Notes under the pieces: model-generated
The model's input: only the letters and a program-made list of their open reading frames with translations
The model's database searches: none
Told to the model about the DNA's origin: nothing
Part shown: positions 51,710 through 60,132 of the stretch, one piece after another
Layout: the number at the start of each line of letters is the position of its first letter
Numbering within the stretch: position 1 is the first letter of the stretch
Translations under genes and position numbers: made by a program
Assembly: GCF_002002735.1 (NCBI RefSeq)
Contig: NZ_MUNY01000045.1
Location: forward strand, 124,001 to 188,000
DNA from: Algoriphagus sp. A40
GTDB lineage: Bacteria; Bacteroidota; Bacteroidia; Cytophagales; Cyclobacteriaceae
Reading direction: 5' to 3'
DNA: 64,000 nt

Positions 51710-52414
51710 ATGAAAGTCCACAGCAAAACAGTCAAAAGAAGTCTGACCCTTTCCCTTTTGGGCATCCTCTTTCTCCTACCCCCAAATCCAAGCCAGGCGG
51801 CAGTTCCGATTGCCATACTGGAAATCATCAAGGCGGGAGTCACCAAAGTCATCGTGGCGATGGATCTGAAAATCCAGCGGGAGCAAAATCAGGTACTCTG
51901 GATGCAAAATGCCCAGAAGGTGATGGAAAACACTCTGTCCAAACTCAAGCTGGAGGAAATCGCCAATTGGAGCGAAAAACAACGGGATCTATACCAACGG
52001 TATTTCAATGAACTCCAGACGGTCAAGACTGCCATTTCAGGATATCAACGGATCAGGGAGATCTCCCAAAAGCAAGCCCGGATTGTCTCCGAATACCGAA
52101 AAGTCTGGGCTGTCATCCAGGCTGACAGTCATTTCAGCCTTCAGGAAAAAGAATACATGGCCAGGGTGTACACCGGAATATTGTCCACTACGGTCGATAA
52201 TCTGGATCAGATGGCACTGCTGGTCAAATCCTTCACTCTTCAGATGGGGGAAGGGGAGCGTCTGGAGCTCATCAATGAAACGGCCAACCGGGTAGATCAG
52301 AATTACCAAGACCTCATTTCATTCAATCTCAGCAACGGACAGGTCAGTCTGCAACGCGCCTCCAACAGCAATGAAATACGCCAGATCCAGAACCTCTACG
52401 GAATCAACCGCTAA
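51710..52414 (+). CDS. Conjugative transfer protein TraI-like
   Basis: A 234-residue secreted protein with a signal peptide (LTLSLLGILFLLPPNPSQAA), then AVPIAILEIIKAGVTKVIVA and long helices with LWMQNAQKVMENTLSKLKLE. It occupies the traI place in Bacteroidota tra operons and is VirB5-like in layout. The C-terminal SNEIRQIQNLYGINR is shared in pattern with the third gene of the cluster. Confidence 0.75.
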   Translation: MKVHSKTVKRSLTLSLLGILFLLPPNPSQAAVPIAILEIIKAGVTKVIVAMDLKIQREQNQVLWMQNAQKVMENTLSKLKLEEIANWSEKQRDLYQRYFNELQTVKTAISGYQRIREISQKQARIVSEYRKVWAVIQADSHFSLQEKEYMARVYTGILSTTVDNLDQMALLVKSFTLQMGEGERLELINETANRVDQNYQDLISFNLSNGQVSLQRASNSNEIRQIQNLYGINR

Positions 52415-52433
52415 TCCATTTAATCTCAATGCC

Positions 52434-53081
52434 ATGAAAAAAATGATTCTCATCTGCTATTTGGCCTTTCTGTCCCTGAATTCCCATGCCCAGACATTTG
52501 ACGAATGGTGGAATCAGAAAGAAACCCAGCAAAGATATCTGACCGAACAGATTGCCGCTTTAAGCGCTTACGGGGCAGTTCTCAAGGAAGGCTACGAAAC
52601 GGTATCTCAAGGGCTGGGACTGGTCCATAACCTACAAAATGGAGACTACACCCAACATCAGGGGTATTTCAATTCATTTTCTTCGGTCAACCCCCAAATC
52701 AAAAACCACCCGGAAGCCGAGCAGGCACTCAAAATCTTTTTCAAAACCCGGCAACTGACCCAACAAATCCCTGATAAGCTCTTCCCTTCCCCACACTTAT
52801 CTGGGCCTGAAGAGCAAGTCATCCGGCATGTACTGCTGGCAATCCAAAAAGACAGTGAGCAGATTCTGACTGAACTCGAAGAGCTATTGGAGGAAGGACT
52901 ACTGCAAATGAGTGATACAGATCGCCTCAAACAGCTCTCCGGGATCAATCACCGCATGCAGGATGTCTATGGCTACAAGGTCCGGTTTTATCAGGATTGC
53001 CGGGACATCAGTCTCTCCAGACAAAAAGAATCCCAAGCCATCCAACAGCGTAACGCACTCTACTCCTTCCCATCAAACTAA
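52434..53081 (+). CDS. Secreted helical tra-operon protein (TraI-like paralogue 1)
   Basis: A 215-residue protein with signal peptide KKMILICYLAFLSLNSHAQT, then helical sequence (YGAVLKEGYETVSQGLGLVH, LQNGDYTQHQGYFNSFSSVN). Its layout matches the next gene (LKTGYTQIENLASGNFSLHQ), so the two are paralogues; both lie between traI and traJ. Function is unknown; they may form a periplasmic part of the transfer channel. The start at 52434 gives the signal peptide. Confidence 0.65.
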   Translation: MKKMILICYLAFLSLNSHAQTFDEWWNQKETQQRYLTEQIAALSAYGAVLKEGYETVSQGLGLVHNLQNGDYTQHQGYFNSFSSVNPQIKNHPEAEQALKIFFKTRQLTQQIPDKLFPSPHLSGPEEQVIRHVLLAIQKDSEQILTELEELLEEGLLQMSDTDRLKQLSGINHRMQDVYGYKVRFYQDCRDISLSRQKESQAIQQRNALYSFPSN

Positions 53082-53088
53082 GACAGCC

Positions 53089-53727
53089 ATGAAACTCTCC
53101 CTACTCTTGACTCTTTCGATCTTCCTTTCCCTGGGCATTTCCACAAGTAAAGCCCAATCTGACGAAGCCGCCCAGCTTCTGCTCAATGTCACCAAGCTGA
53201 GCCAGTTGAAGCAGATCTTGACTGATCTTGAAAAAGGCTATACCACCTTGAAGACAGGCTACACCCAGATCGAAAATCTGGCATCCGGAAATTTCAGCCT
53301 ACACCAAACCTTCCTCAATAACCTATTACAGGTAAGCCCCGCAGTCAAAAACTACCACAAAGTAGCCGAAATCATCGGCTATCAAATCAGGCTGGTCAAA
53401 GACTGCCAACGGGGAATAACCGGCTTCAAATCATCCGGTCAGTTTACCGTCAATGAAATCTCCTACCTATCCCAGGTTTATGGAAACCTCTTTGACAAAA
53501 GCCTGCAACAGCTGGATGAACTCACGCTGGTTTTGACCGCCGGACAATTGAGAATGTCCGATGAGGAGCGTCTGAAGGCGATAGACCGCATCCACTCAGA
53601 CCTACAGGACAAGCTTTATTTCCTGACTGACTTCAATCAGGAAAACCAAATCCTGGCCATCAGCAGAGCGAAAGCCAGCCAGGAAATAACCCAAATCAGG
53701 AATCTCCACTCTTTAAAAGCTTACTAA
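53089..53727 (+). CDS. Secreted helical tra-operon protein (TraI-like paralogue 2)
   Basis: A 212-residue secreted protein (signal LSLLLTLSIFLSLGISTSKA) with LKTGYTQIENLASGNFSLHQ and a later AGQLRMSDEERLKAIDRIHS. The latter aligns with LLQMSDTDRLKQLSGINHRM of the previous gene. The closing EITQIRNLHSLKAY resembles the TraI-like C-terminus. The start at 53089 lies 7 bp after the preceding stop. Confidence 0.65.
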   Translation: MKLSLLLTLSIFLSLGISTSKAQSDEAAQLLLNVTKLSQLKQILTDLEKGYTTLKTGYTQIENLASGNFSLHQTFLNNLLQVSPAVKNYHKVAEIIGYQIRLVKDCQRGITGFKSSGQFTVNEISYLSQVYGNLFDKSLQQLDELTLVLTAGQLRMSDEERLKAIDRIHSDLQDKLYFLTDFNQENQILAISRAKASQEITQIRNLHSLKAY

Positions 53728-53739
53728 GAATCAAAGCCC

Positions 53740-54960
53740 ATGAAAGCCGGAAACAGGATTATTTTATTGACGGCCGCCGCGCTGTTGGTTCCACTGACTA
53801 CCCAAGCCCAGACCGGCATAAACCGGGGATTGCATGCAGTTCTGGAAGAGCTCTATTCTGAGATGATGCCGCTCTGCAGCCAACTGATATCCGTGTCTCA
53901 GGGGATCGCTGCCTTCGCAGCACTGTGGTACATCGCCTCACGGGTCTGGCGTTCCATTGCCAATGCAGAACCGGTGGATCTCTACCCCCTATTCCGGCCA
54001 TTTGTGATTGGATTTTGCATCCTGCTATTTCCTTCTGTACTGGCCCTGATCAACGGAGTGATGAATCCTACCGTCACGGCAACAGCTTCGATGATGGATA
54101 ATTCAAATTCCGCTGTTGAGAACCTGCTCAAACACAAGGAAGAGCTGGTCAAAGGAACGGTCAAGGGGGAAATGTACAGAAACAATTACAGACAGGGAGA
54201 CTATGAAAAATGGCTCAAATACACCGAAGGATTGCCAGAAGACAGTCCTGCACCCGAAGAGGGTTTTTGGGAATCGATCAGTAACGAACTGGCATTTGCC
54301 GGTGCTAAATTCAGCTTCAACTTCAAACATTGGATCAAGCAGGCCCTTGCCGAAATCCTCCAACTCCTGTTTGAAGCAGCAGCACTGTGCATCAATACAC
54401 TCAGGACCTTTCAGCTGGTGGTACTGTCTATCTTGGGTCCGTTGGTATTCGGACTTTCAGTCTTCGACGGGTTCCACCATACCTTGACCGTCTGGCTGGC
54501 CCGCTACATTAATATCTACCTCTGGCTTCCTGTGGCCAATATTTTCGGAGCCATCATCAGTACAATTCAGGAAAAAATGCTGGTTTTGGACATCGGTCAG
54601 GTCGAAAGTACCGGTGACACCTTCTTCTCTGCCACCGACACCGGATACCTGATCTTTCTGGTCATTGGAATCATCGGATACTTCTCCGTTCCGTCCGTGG
54701 CCAACTACATCGTCCATGCTGCATCAGGTGGAGCCCTTCCCCACAAAGCCACCGCCTTCTTCACCAAAGGCACCGTCAACACGGTAGCTGCCGCAGGTGC
54801 GACAGCAGGAACTGCCGCCAGAGGCGCTGGCATGGCCGCCGATTATCTGGGAGACAATGCCAGCAGGGTTTATCAATACATGTCCTCCCACGGAACGTCC
54901 TCAGGCTATTTCGGGGATAAAGACAACTATCAATCCGACAAACTCAAGGGCAATTCCTAA
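53740..54960 (+). CDS. traJ: Conjugative transfer protein TraJ (VirB6-like)
   Basis: A 406-residue polytopic protein with a signal and TraJ features: RGLHAVLEELYSEMMPLCSQ, VDLYPLFRPFVIGFCILLFP, VLSILGPLVFGLSVFDGFHH and WLARYINIYLWLPVANIFGA. It is the inner-membrane channel component. It sits 12 bp after the preceding gene and 11 bp before traK. Confidence 0.92.
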   Translation: MKAGNRIILLTAAALLVPLTTQAQTGINRGLHAVLEELYSEMMPLCSQLISVSQGIAAFAALWYIASRVWRSIANAEPVDLYPLFRPFVIGFCILLFPSVLALINGVMNPTVTATASMMDNSNSAVENLLKHKEELVKGTVKGEMYRNNYRQGDYEKWLKYTEGLPEDSPAPEEGFWESISNELAFAGAKFSFNFKHWIKQALAEILQLLFEAAALCINTLRTFQLVVLSILGPLVFGLSVFDGFHHTLTVWLARYINIYLWLPVANIFGAIISTIQEKMLVLDIGQVESTGDTFFSATDTGYLIFLVIGIIGYFSVPSVANYIVHAASGGALPHKATAFFTKGTVNTVAAAGATAGTAARGAGMAADYLGDNASRVYQYMSSHGTSSGYFGDKDNYQSDKLKGNS

Positions 54961-54971
54961 ACCGAAAATAC

Positions 54972-55589
54972 ATGTTTCAACAACCCAAAAACATCAACAC
55001 GGCCTTTCGCCAGATCAGGATTTTCACGCTGGTGATCATCATCGGATGCCTTTTCCTTTCGGGCTTTGTGTTCTTCAAAAGCCAGCAGCTGAGTGCATCC
55101 CTTCAGCAGAAAGTGTACATCCTGGCCAATGGAAAAGTACTGGAGGCCCTGTTGACCGACAGGCGGGAAAACCTCACCGTTGAAGCCAAAGACCATATCG
55201 CAACCTTCCACCAGAATTTCTTTACGCTCGACCCGGACGAAAAGGTGATCAGAGCCAATACCACCAAGGCGCTCTATCTGGCGGACTTTTCTGCCAAAAG
55301 ACAATACGATAATCTCAGGGAAAGCAACTATTACTCCAACATCATTTCCGGAAACATCAGCCAGGAAATCCACACCGACAGTGTGCAAGTTGACCTATCC
55401 CAGGAGCCTTACTATTTCAGATACTACGGAAAACAGGTACTGACCCGCACCGGGTCCATCGTAACCAGACAATTGATCACGGAAGGAAATCTCAGAACAG
55501 TTTCCAGAAGTGAGCATAATCCCCATGGCTTTTTGATCGAAAACTGGAAGACCCTGGAAAATCAAGACATCCACATCCAAACACGCTAA
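54972..55589 (+). CDS. traK: Conjugative transfer protein TraK (VirB8-like)
   Basis: A 205-residue protein with one N-terminal membrane helix (IFTLVIIIGCLFLSGFVFFK) and a periplasmic VirB8-like domain (RRENLTVEAKDHIATFHQNF, YYGKQVLTRTGSIVTRQLIT). It bridges the inner-membrane complex and core. Its stop lies 2 bp before traM. No TraL-like gene follows, unlike CTnDOT. Confidence 0.92.
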   Translation: MFQQPKNINTAFRQIRIFTLVIIIGCLFLSGFVFFKSQQLSASLQQKVYILANGKVLEALLTDRRENLTVEAKDHIATFHQNFFTLDPDEKVIRANTTKALYLADFSAKRQYDNLRESNYYSNIISGNISQEIHTDSVQVDLSQEPYYFRYYGKQVLTRTGSIVTRQLITEGNLRTVSRSEHNPHGFLIENWKTLENQDIHIQTR

Positions 55590-55591
55590 CC

Positions 55592-56896
55592 ATGACACAT
55601 CCAAACCATCCAAAGTCTCAGCAAAAACGCAAGTTTCTGCTCATGCTCCCGATTCTGACACTACCCTTCCTCACGCTGACGTTTTGGTCGTTGGGAGGAG
55701 GTTCCCGGTCCGAATCGTTTCAGATGGACAACCCAAAGGAGGGCTTCAATCTGGAGCTTCCCGGGCTGATTGAAAATAAGGAAAAGGCACTTGACAAACT
55801 CGGACACTATCAGCGCTCCAGCGCCGATTCCAGCCGATTCCGACAGGAAGTAAAAAACGACCCCTATTATCGAATGGCCTTTATGGGTGGACAGGGAGAC
55901 GAAGATGTACCATCCCAGGAGTATGCAACCGGAACTTCCACGAGCCAAACGGCTACCGTGCAAACTTCCACACCAGGCTATCAAACTACTCCCGAAGAAC
56001 AGATCCTTCAGAGACTGGAAGCCCTCAACCGTACACTGAATGAAAGCCCCCAAAACCCCGGTCTTCCTGAAACACATGGGCTAGCATCAAACCATCTCAA
56101 ACCTGCTACGGCCAATACAGCCCTCAGTTCAGATCTGGATCGGCTGGATCAGATGATGCAGCAAATGCAAAACACCCATTCAGAACCTGATCCGGAATTT
56201 CAGCAGATGGCTGAACTTCTTGACCGTATACTGGACATCCAGCATCCTGAACGGGTCCAGGAGCGAATGCTTGCGCAAAAGACGGTCAGGGAAACCACTC
56301 CACCCAAGAGTTTACACCCCGCCCCCAACCAGGACTTTACTACTTTGGAATCCTACAAACAGCACACAGCCGCCAAAGAAACACCTTCCAATGGATTTTT
56401 TGGCCTGGAGTCGATTTCACCTCAGTCCCAGTCCCAGTCCAATTCTTCCGTCAAGGCGGTAATCCATGAAGATCAGACCCTCGTTTCGGGGTCGACGGTT
56501 AAACTTCGGATTACCCAAGAAACAAACCTCGGTGACATCACCCTGCCAAAGGATCAGCTGATCTATGGTATTGCTTCCCTGAACGGGGAACGGCTAAAAA
56601 TCTCCATTCGCCATATCCGGTTGGCGGAACAAATCCTTCCCGTTGATCTGAAGATCCACGACGCTGACGGGCTGGAAGGAATCCTGATTCCCGGTTCAAT
56701 CAGTCAGGAAGTCAGCAGCCAAACCGGAAGCCAGACCATACAGGGATTGGGATTTAACAGCTTGGATTATTCCCTGGAAGCGCAGGCAGCCAATGCAGGC
56801 ATTGAAACCGCTAAAAGCTTTTTGGGCAAAAAAATCAAACAGGTCAAGGTCAGTCTCAAAGCAGGCTACCAGGTCTGGATCATCGACAACATCTAA
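55592..56896 (+). CDS. traM: Conjugative transfer protein TraM (VirB10-like)
   Basis: A 434-residue protein with an N-terminal membrane helix (LLMLPILTLPFLTLTFWSLG), a long Gln/Ser/Thr-rich linker, and a C-terminal VirB10-like domain: VKAVIHEDQTLVSGSTVKLR, TLPKDQLIYGIASLNGERLK. It forms the core spanning the envelope. Complete, without frameshift. Confidence 0.92.
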   Translation: MTHPNHPKSQQKRKFLLMLPILTLPFLTLTFWSLGGGSRSESFQMDNPKEGFNLELPGLIENKEKALDKLGHYQRSSADSSRFRQEVKNDPYYRMAFMGGQGDEDVPSQEYATGTSTSQTATVQTSTPGYQTTPEEQILQRLEALNRTLNESPQNPGLPETHGLASNHLKPATANTALSSDLDRLDQMMQQMQNTHSEPDPEFQQMAELLDRILDIQHPERVQERMLAQKTVRETTPPKSLHPAPNQDFTTLESYKQHTAAKETPSNGFFGLESISPQSQSQSNSSVKAVIHEDQTLVSGSTVKLRITQETNLGDITLPKDQLIYGIASLNGERLKISIRHIRLAEQILPVDLKIHDADGLEGILIPGSISQEVSSQTGSQTIQGLGFNSLDYSLEAQAANAGIETAKSFLGKKIKQVKVSLKAGYQVWIIDNI

Positions 56897-56929
56897 AGAG
56901 CAACCCCATCATTCCAAAAATCCATTCCC

Positions 56930-57769
56930 ATGAAACTACATGCTATCATACTGACTACTCTCTTGGGCGCCCATGTCTCCAACTTCTCTTTCGCACAGCG
57001 TAATTCGGATTTTGAAACCAAGGCTATCCCCAGCTCAAGTCTGCAGATCAGTGATCAAATGACCACGAATCTGATATTTCCCCAAGCGATTAAAAGTGTA
57101 GACCGGGGAAACCGGAACATCCTGGTTCAAAAAGCCAACCAAGTTGAAAACATCCTTCAGGTGAAAGCTGAAAACAGCGATTTGCCAAACAGTAACCTGA
57201 CCGTTATCACCGAAGACGGTGGCTTTTACTCTTTTGACGTGGTGTACAAACAAAACCCGCAAGAACTCAACTTGGACATCCGGCCGACTGCCAAGGCACC
57301 CATGGCAGAATTCGGTGTCCCTGTCGAAACAAAATCCGAAATGCTGAAAACTGCCCAATTGATCTCCATGAAAAACAGGCATATGCAAGCCATCCGGCAA
57401 CGAAGATTTTTGACGGGGATCACACTGACAGGGATCTACATCGAGAAAGACGTCCTCTACTTCCAAATCCAACTGGAAAACCAGACGAATATTCCTTATG
57501 ATACAGAACAGTTTCGACTGTTCATCAGGGACAACAAACAAAGCAAGCGCAGTGCCTCCCAGGAACTGGAAAAGATTCCAGTTGTCATCTGGGGGGATAC
57601 CAGCAGGATTCCCGCACAATCGACCCAAACACTGGTTATCGCACTTTCCAAATTCACCATTCCGGACCAAAAACACCTGGGAATCGAACTGATGGAACAA
57701 AACGGCGGAAGAAACCTGCGCATCAAAGTCAAAAACCGACACCTGATGGAGGCAAGCATACTTGACTAG
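56930..57769 (+). CDS. traN: Conjugative transfer protein TraN (VirB9-like, DUF4138)
   Basis: A 279-residue secreted protein (signal AIILTTLLGAHVSNFSFAQ), with TTNLIFPQAIKSVDRGNRNI and ILVQKANQVENILQVKAENS, typical of TraN/VirB9-like outer-core proteins. It is the last clear structural tra gene; no traO, traP or traQ is seen after it. Confidence 0.92.
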   Translation: MKLHAIILTTLLGAHVSNFSFAQRNSDFETKAIPSSSLQISDQMTTNLIFPQAIKSVDRGNRNILVQKANQVENILQVKAENSDLPNSNLTVITEDGGFYSFDVVYKQNPQELNLDIRPTAKAPMAEFGVPVETKSEMLKTAQLISMKNRHMQAIRQRRFLTGITLTGIYIEKDVLYFQIQLENQTNIPYDTEQFRLFIRDNKQSKRSASQELEKIPVVIWGDTSRIPAQSTQTLVIALSKFTIPDQKHLGIELMEQNGGRNLRIKVKNRHLMEASILD

Positions 57770-57831
57770 TCCATCAAATTATCCAAGAAATTCTCAATCC
57801 AAATACATACTCATCACAAAACACAACAGCC

Positions 57832-58611
57832 ATGAACGAACAGAACTTTGATTACCTCAAAAACCAGGTCAAGTACAGTGGATTCGGAGACTCCCTGGAG
57901 AAATCCCTGAAAGAACAAATCCAAAAAGGAGAGCCAAATTTCACTTTGAAGCACCATACGGATTTTGGAGGCGACACAGTGAATGCCGACCTCCATTTCA
58001 GAAAGTCAGGTACGTCTGACATGTATTTCTTTAACAAATACGACCTGAGCCTCACCAAGTCAGGCCAGGATGAACCGTCCATCAGCCAGACTTTTTACAT
58101 GGGAAAAGAGAATAATTTCACCCTGAAAGAAGGATACAACCTCTTGGATGGACGGTCTGTAAACAAAGATCTGGTCAACAAGGATCAGGAAAAATACAAT
58201 GCATGGGTACAGCTGGACTTTAAGCAAACAGATGACAGCGGCAATTTCAAATTGAAGCAATTCCATGAAAACTATGGCTTTGACCTGAAGACAGCCATGG
58301 AAAAACACCCGATCAAGGAGCTTCAAAATCCCGAAGACCAAAGCCGCCTGATGGATTCCCTAAAAAAGGGAAACCGACAATCCGTCACCTTCGAACTGGA
58401 AGGAGGAGAACAAAAACGCTTCATAGAAGCAAGTCCCCAGTTCAAAAGCATCAACGTTTACGATTCCAACCAGATGAGGACTTCGGAATCCCAAGCCAAA
58501 TCAACCTCCAAAAGCCAATCCGAATCACAAAAACAGGAAGTGGCCGAAGACTCTGAGGAAGGCCCCTCGAAAAAGTCCAGAAAAAGAAAAAGCCAAGGAA
58601 TAGCGAGTTAG
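57832..58611 (+). CDS. DUF3945-like conjugative-element protein
   Basis: A 259-residue protein. The first part (FDYLKNQVKYSGFGDSLEKS) and the segment KKGNRQSVTFELEGGEQKRF, followed by IEASPQFKSINVYDSNQ, match DUF3945-type modules of Bacteroidota mobile elements, sometimes linked to topoisomerases. The C-terminal 45 residues are a charged, Ser/Lys-rich tail. It lies 62 bp after traN. Confidence 0.7.
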   Translation: MNEQNFDYLKNQVKYSGFGDSLEKSLKEQIQKGEPNFTLKHHTDFGGDTVNADLHFRKSGTSDMYFFNKYDLSLTKSGQDEPSISQTFYMGKENNFTLKEGYNLLDGRSVNKDLVNKDQEKYNAWVQLDFKQTDDSGNFKLKQFHENYGFDLKTAMEKHPIKELQNPEDQSRLMDSLKKGNRQSVTFELEGGEQKRFIEASPQFKSINVYDSNQMRTSESQAKSTSKSQSESQKQEVAEDSEEGPSKKSRKRKSQGIAS

Positions 58612-58621
58612 ACCACCCACC

Positions 58622-58945
58622 ATGGAGCAGATAAAAAAGGCACTGGAGGACTTCATGTCCGGCATCGACAGGGATCCAAGGATCAGCCTGTCGCATATCG
58701 GGCTGTTCTCCGTGCTGCTCCACTTGAGAGAAGAAAATGAGGGTATTGAGCCCTTTCCCATCAAACGGGAAGAGCTGATGAAATCTGCCAAGATATCCAG
58801 CACCGCCACCTATTTTAAAATCATTGGCCAACTTCATGAATACGGATACATCCAATACTTCCCCACATTCAACCGCATGAGCCAAAGTCGGGTAAAACTG
58901 TCTTTTGATCATGCCAGTCATTTGTCTAAACCCAAAATACGATGA
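58622..58945 (+). CDS. Winged-helix small regulator (copy 1)
   Basis: A 107-residue protein with a winged-helix layout: ISLSHIGLFSVLLHLREENE, FPIKREELMKSAKISSTATY, FKIIGQLHEYGYIQYFPTFN. It resembles the protein at 59208-59486. It follows the DUF3945-like gene by 10 bp and overlaps the next gene by 4 bp. It probably regulates tra or accessory genes. Confidence 0.65.
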   Translation: MEQIKKALEDFMSGIDRDPRISLSHIGLFSVLLHLREENEGIEPFPIKREELMKSAKISSTATYFKIIGQLHEYGYIQYFPTFNRMSQSRVKLSFDHASHLSKPKIR

Positions 58946-59211
58946 GCGACATCACCAAAGAAGACCTGGAAAATCTACGCCATCAGTTGTTTGTAGACCT
59001 TAAGGTATTACTCGAAAAACCTGCTCAGCCGGAAGTCAAACCCAAAGAATGGCTCAGAAGCCGTGAGGTAAAAAAAATGCTGAGTATTTCAGATGCGGCA
59101 CTGCAAAACCTGAGAATTAGAGGTCTGGTAAAACCAGTAAAAATTTCAGGTCTTTATTATTATAAAGCCGAAGAGCTCAAATCACTTTTCAGCCATAAAC
59201 CAAAATCATGA
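58942..59211 (+). CDS. Excisionase/MerR-like helix-turn-helix protein
   Basis: An 89-residue protein: WLRSREVKKMLSISDAALQN, LRIRGLVKPVKISGLYYYKA, EELKSLF. This is the helix-turn-helix pattern of small excisionase-like proteins. It is overlapped by 4 bp on both sides, so it forms a unit with the flanking winged-helix genes. It may act in excision or as a regulator. Confidence 0.75.
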   Translation: MSDITKEDLENLRHQLFVDLKVLLEKPAQPEVKPKEWLRSREVKKMLSISDAALQNLRIRGLVKPVKISGLYYYKAEELKSLFSHKPKS

Positions 59212-59486
59212 AATCCAACCAGATGGAACACTATGTGGCTAGGTTAATTCGGGAAAAAGGTCTTTCTCCCACCCGAATTTCTGTTTTTATGACCATCCTT
59301 CAACTGTGGAAGGAACAGGGTCGCCAAAACCCGTTTCAAATCACCCGTAAAAAAGTGATGAAACGCTCTGGAATCAAGAGTATCGTCACATATCACAGAT
59401 GTATTTCAGAACTCAAAAATCGGGGAATGGTGGATTACCGCCCATCCTATCATCCGGGACTGGGCAGTGAGGTTATGTTAAAGTAA
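59208..59486 (+). CDS. Winged-helix small regulator (copy 2)
   Basis: A 92-residue protein resembling copy 1: LSPTRISVFMTILQLWKEQG, FQITRKKVMKRSGIKSIVTY, HRCISELKNRGMVDYRPSYH. It ends the plus-strand run of ICE genes. A second Met (59223) is an alternative start. The following 130 bp show no gene. Confidence 0.65.
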   Translation: MKSNQMEHYVARLIREKGLSPTRISVFMTILQLWKEQGRQNPFQITRKKVMKRSGIKSIVTYHRCISELKNRGMVDYRPSYHPGLGSEVMLK

Positions 59487-59620
59487 TTAGGGTTCGAATT
59501 GATTGAGTCCGTTCAAAAGCCACTGTACGGATTTTCACGCTATCTCAATTTATCCCTACACGGCTTTCCAGTCAAAGAATGATCTCAAAATACCGTTACG
59601 TTTCATATCACCAAGATATA

Positions 59621-60118
59621 TTATTCCAAAAATGGAATAAACCTAAAATCCTTTAACGCCATCGGGGAACTTAATATTGAATCGAGAACAAATTCCTTGC
59701 TTGGGTTTCTCTTGTTAAACGACGTTGTACGGATTTTGTACAAAATAAAACCATCTTGTTTGCATTGAAAAAAAAACTCTTTTTGAAAGTAGTTTACTGA
59801 GCCATACTCAACTGAAACGACAAATCCTTTTTCTGTTTTCAAAAAGCCATTCAATGAAAATCCACTATAATCTAGTTGACTAGGTAGATTGACTTCCTTG
59901 AATAATTTATTCTCGTTAAAAATACTGACGTATTTTGATTTCGATTCTTGGTAATAATCAACTTCTAACCTATATTCTTCTCCATTGCAATTAACCAGAA
60001 GGACATCACTTAACCCTTTTGCTTGGTCATTTCTTGCACTCTCTAAATTTTTTGATTTTGTATTCGTACAAGAGTAGAAAATTAAACTTGCAATAACCAA
60101 AAGTGTTTTAAATCCCAT
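59621..60118 (-). CDS. Lipoprotein downstream of RHS, possible immunity protein
   Basis: A 165-residue protein with a lipoprotein signal (GFKTLLVIASLIFYSC; lipobox FYSC) and a beta-rich mature part (LLVNCNGEEYRLEVDYYQES, FVVSVEYGSVNYFQKEFFFQ). The start at 60118 puts the lipobox at residue 16. It starts 15 bp after the RHS stop. Genes directly behind RHS toxins are often immunity genes; no sequence feature confirms this. Confidence 0.55.
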   Translation of the reverse strand: MGFKTLLVIASLIFYSCTNTKSKNLESARNDQAKGLSDVLLVNCNGEEYRLEVDYYQESKSKYVSIFNENKLFKEVNLPSQLDYSGFSLNGFLKTEKGFVVSVEYGSVNYFQKEFFFQCKQDGFILYKIRTTSFNKRNPSKEFVLDSILSSPMALKDFRFIPFLE

Positions 60119-60132
60119 ATTATCAATATTTA

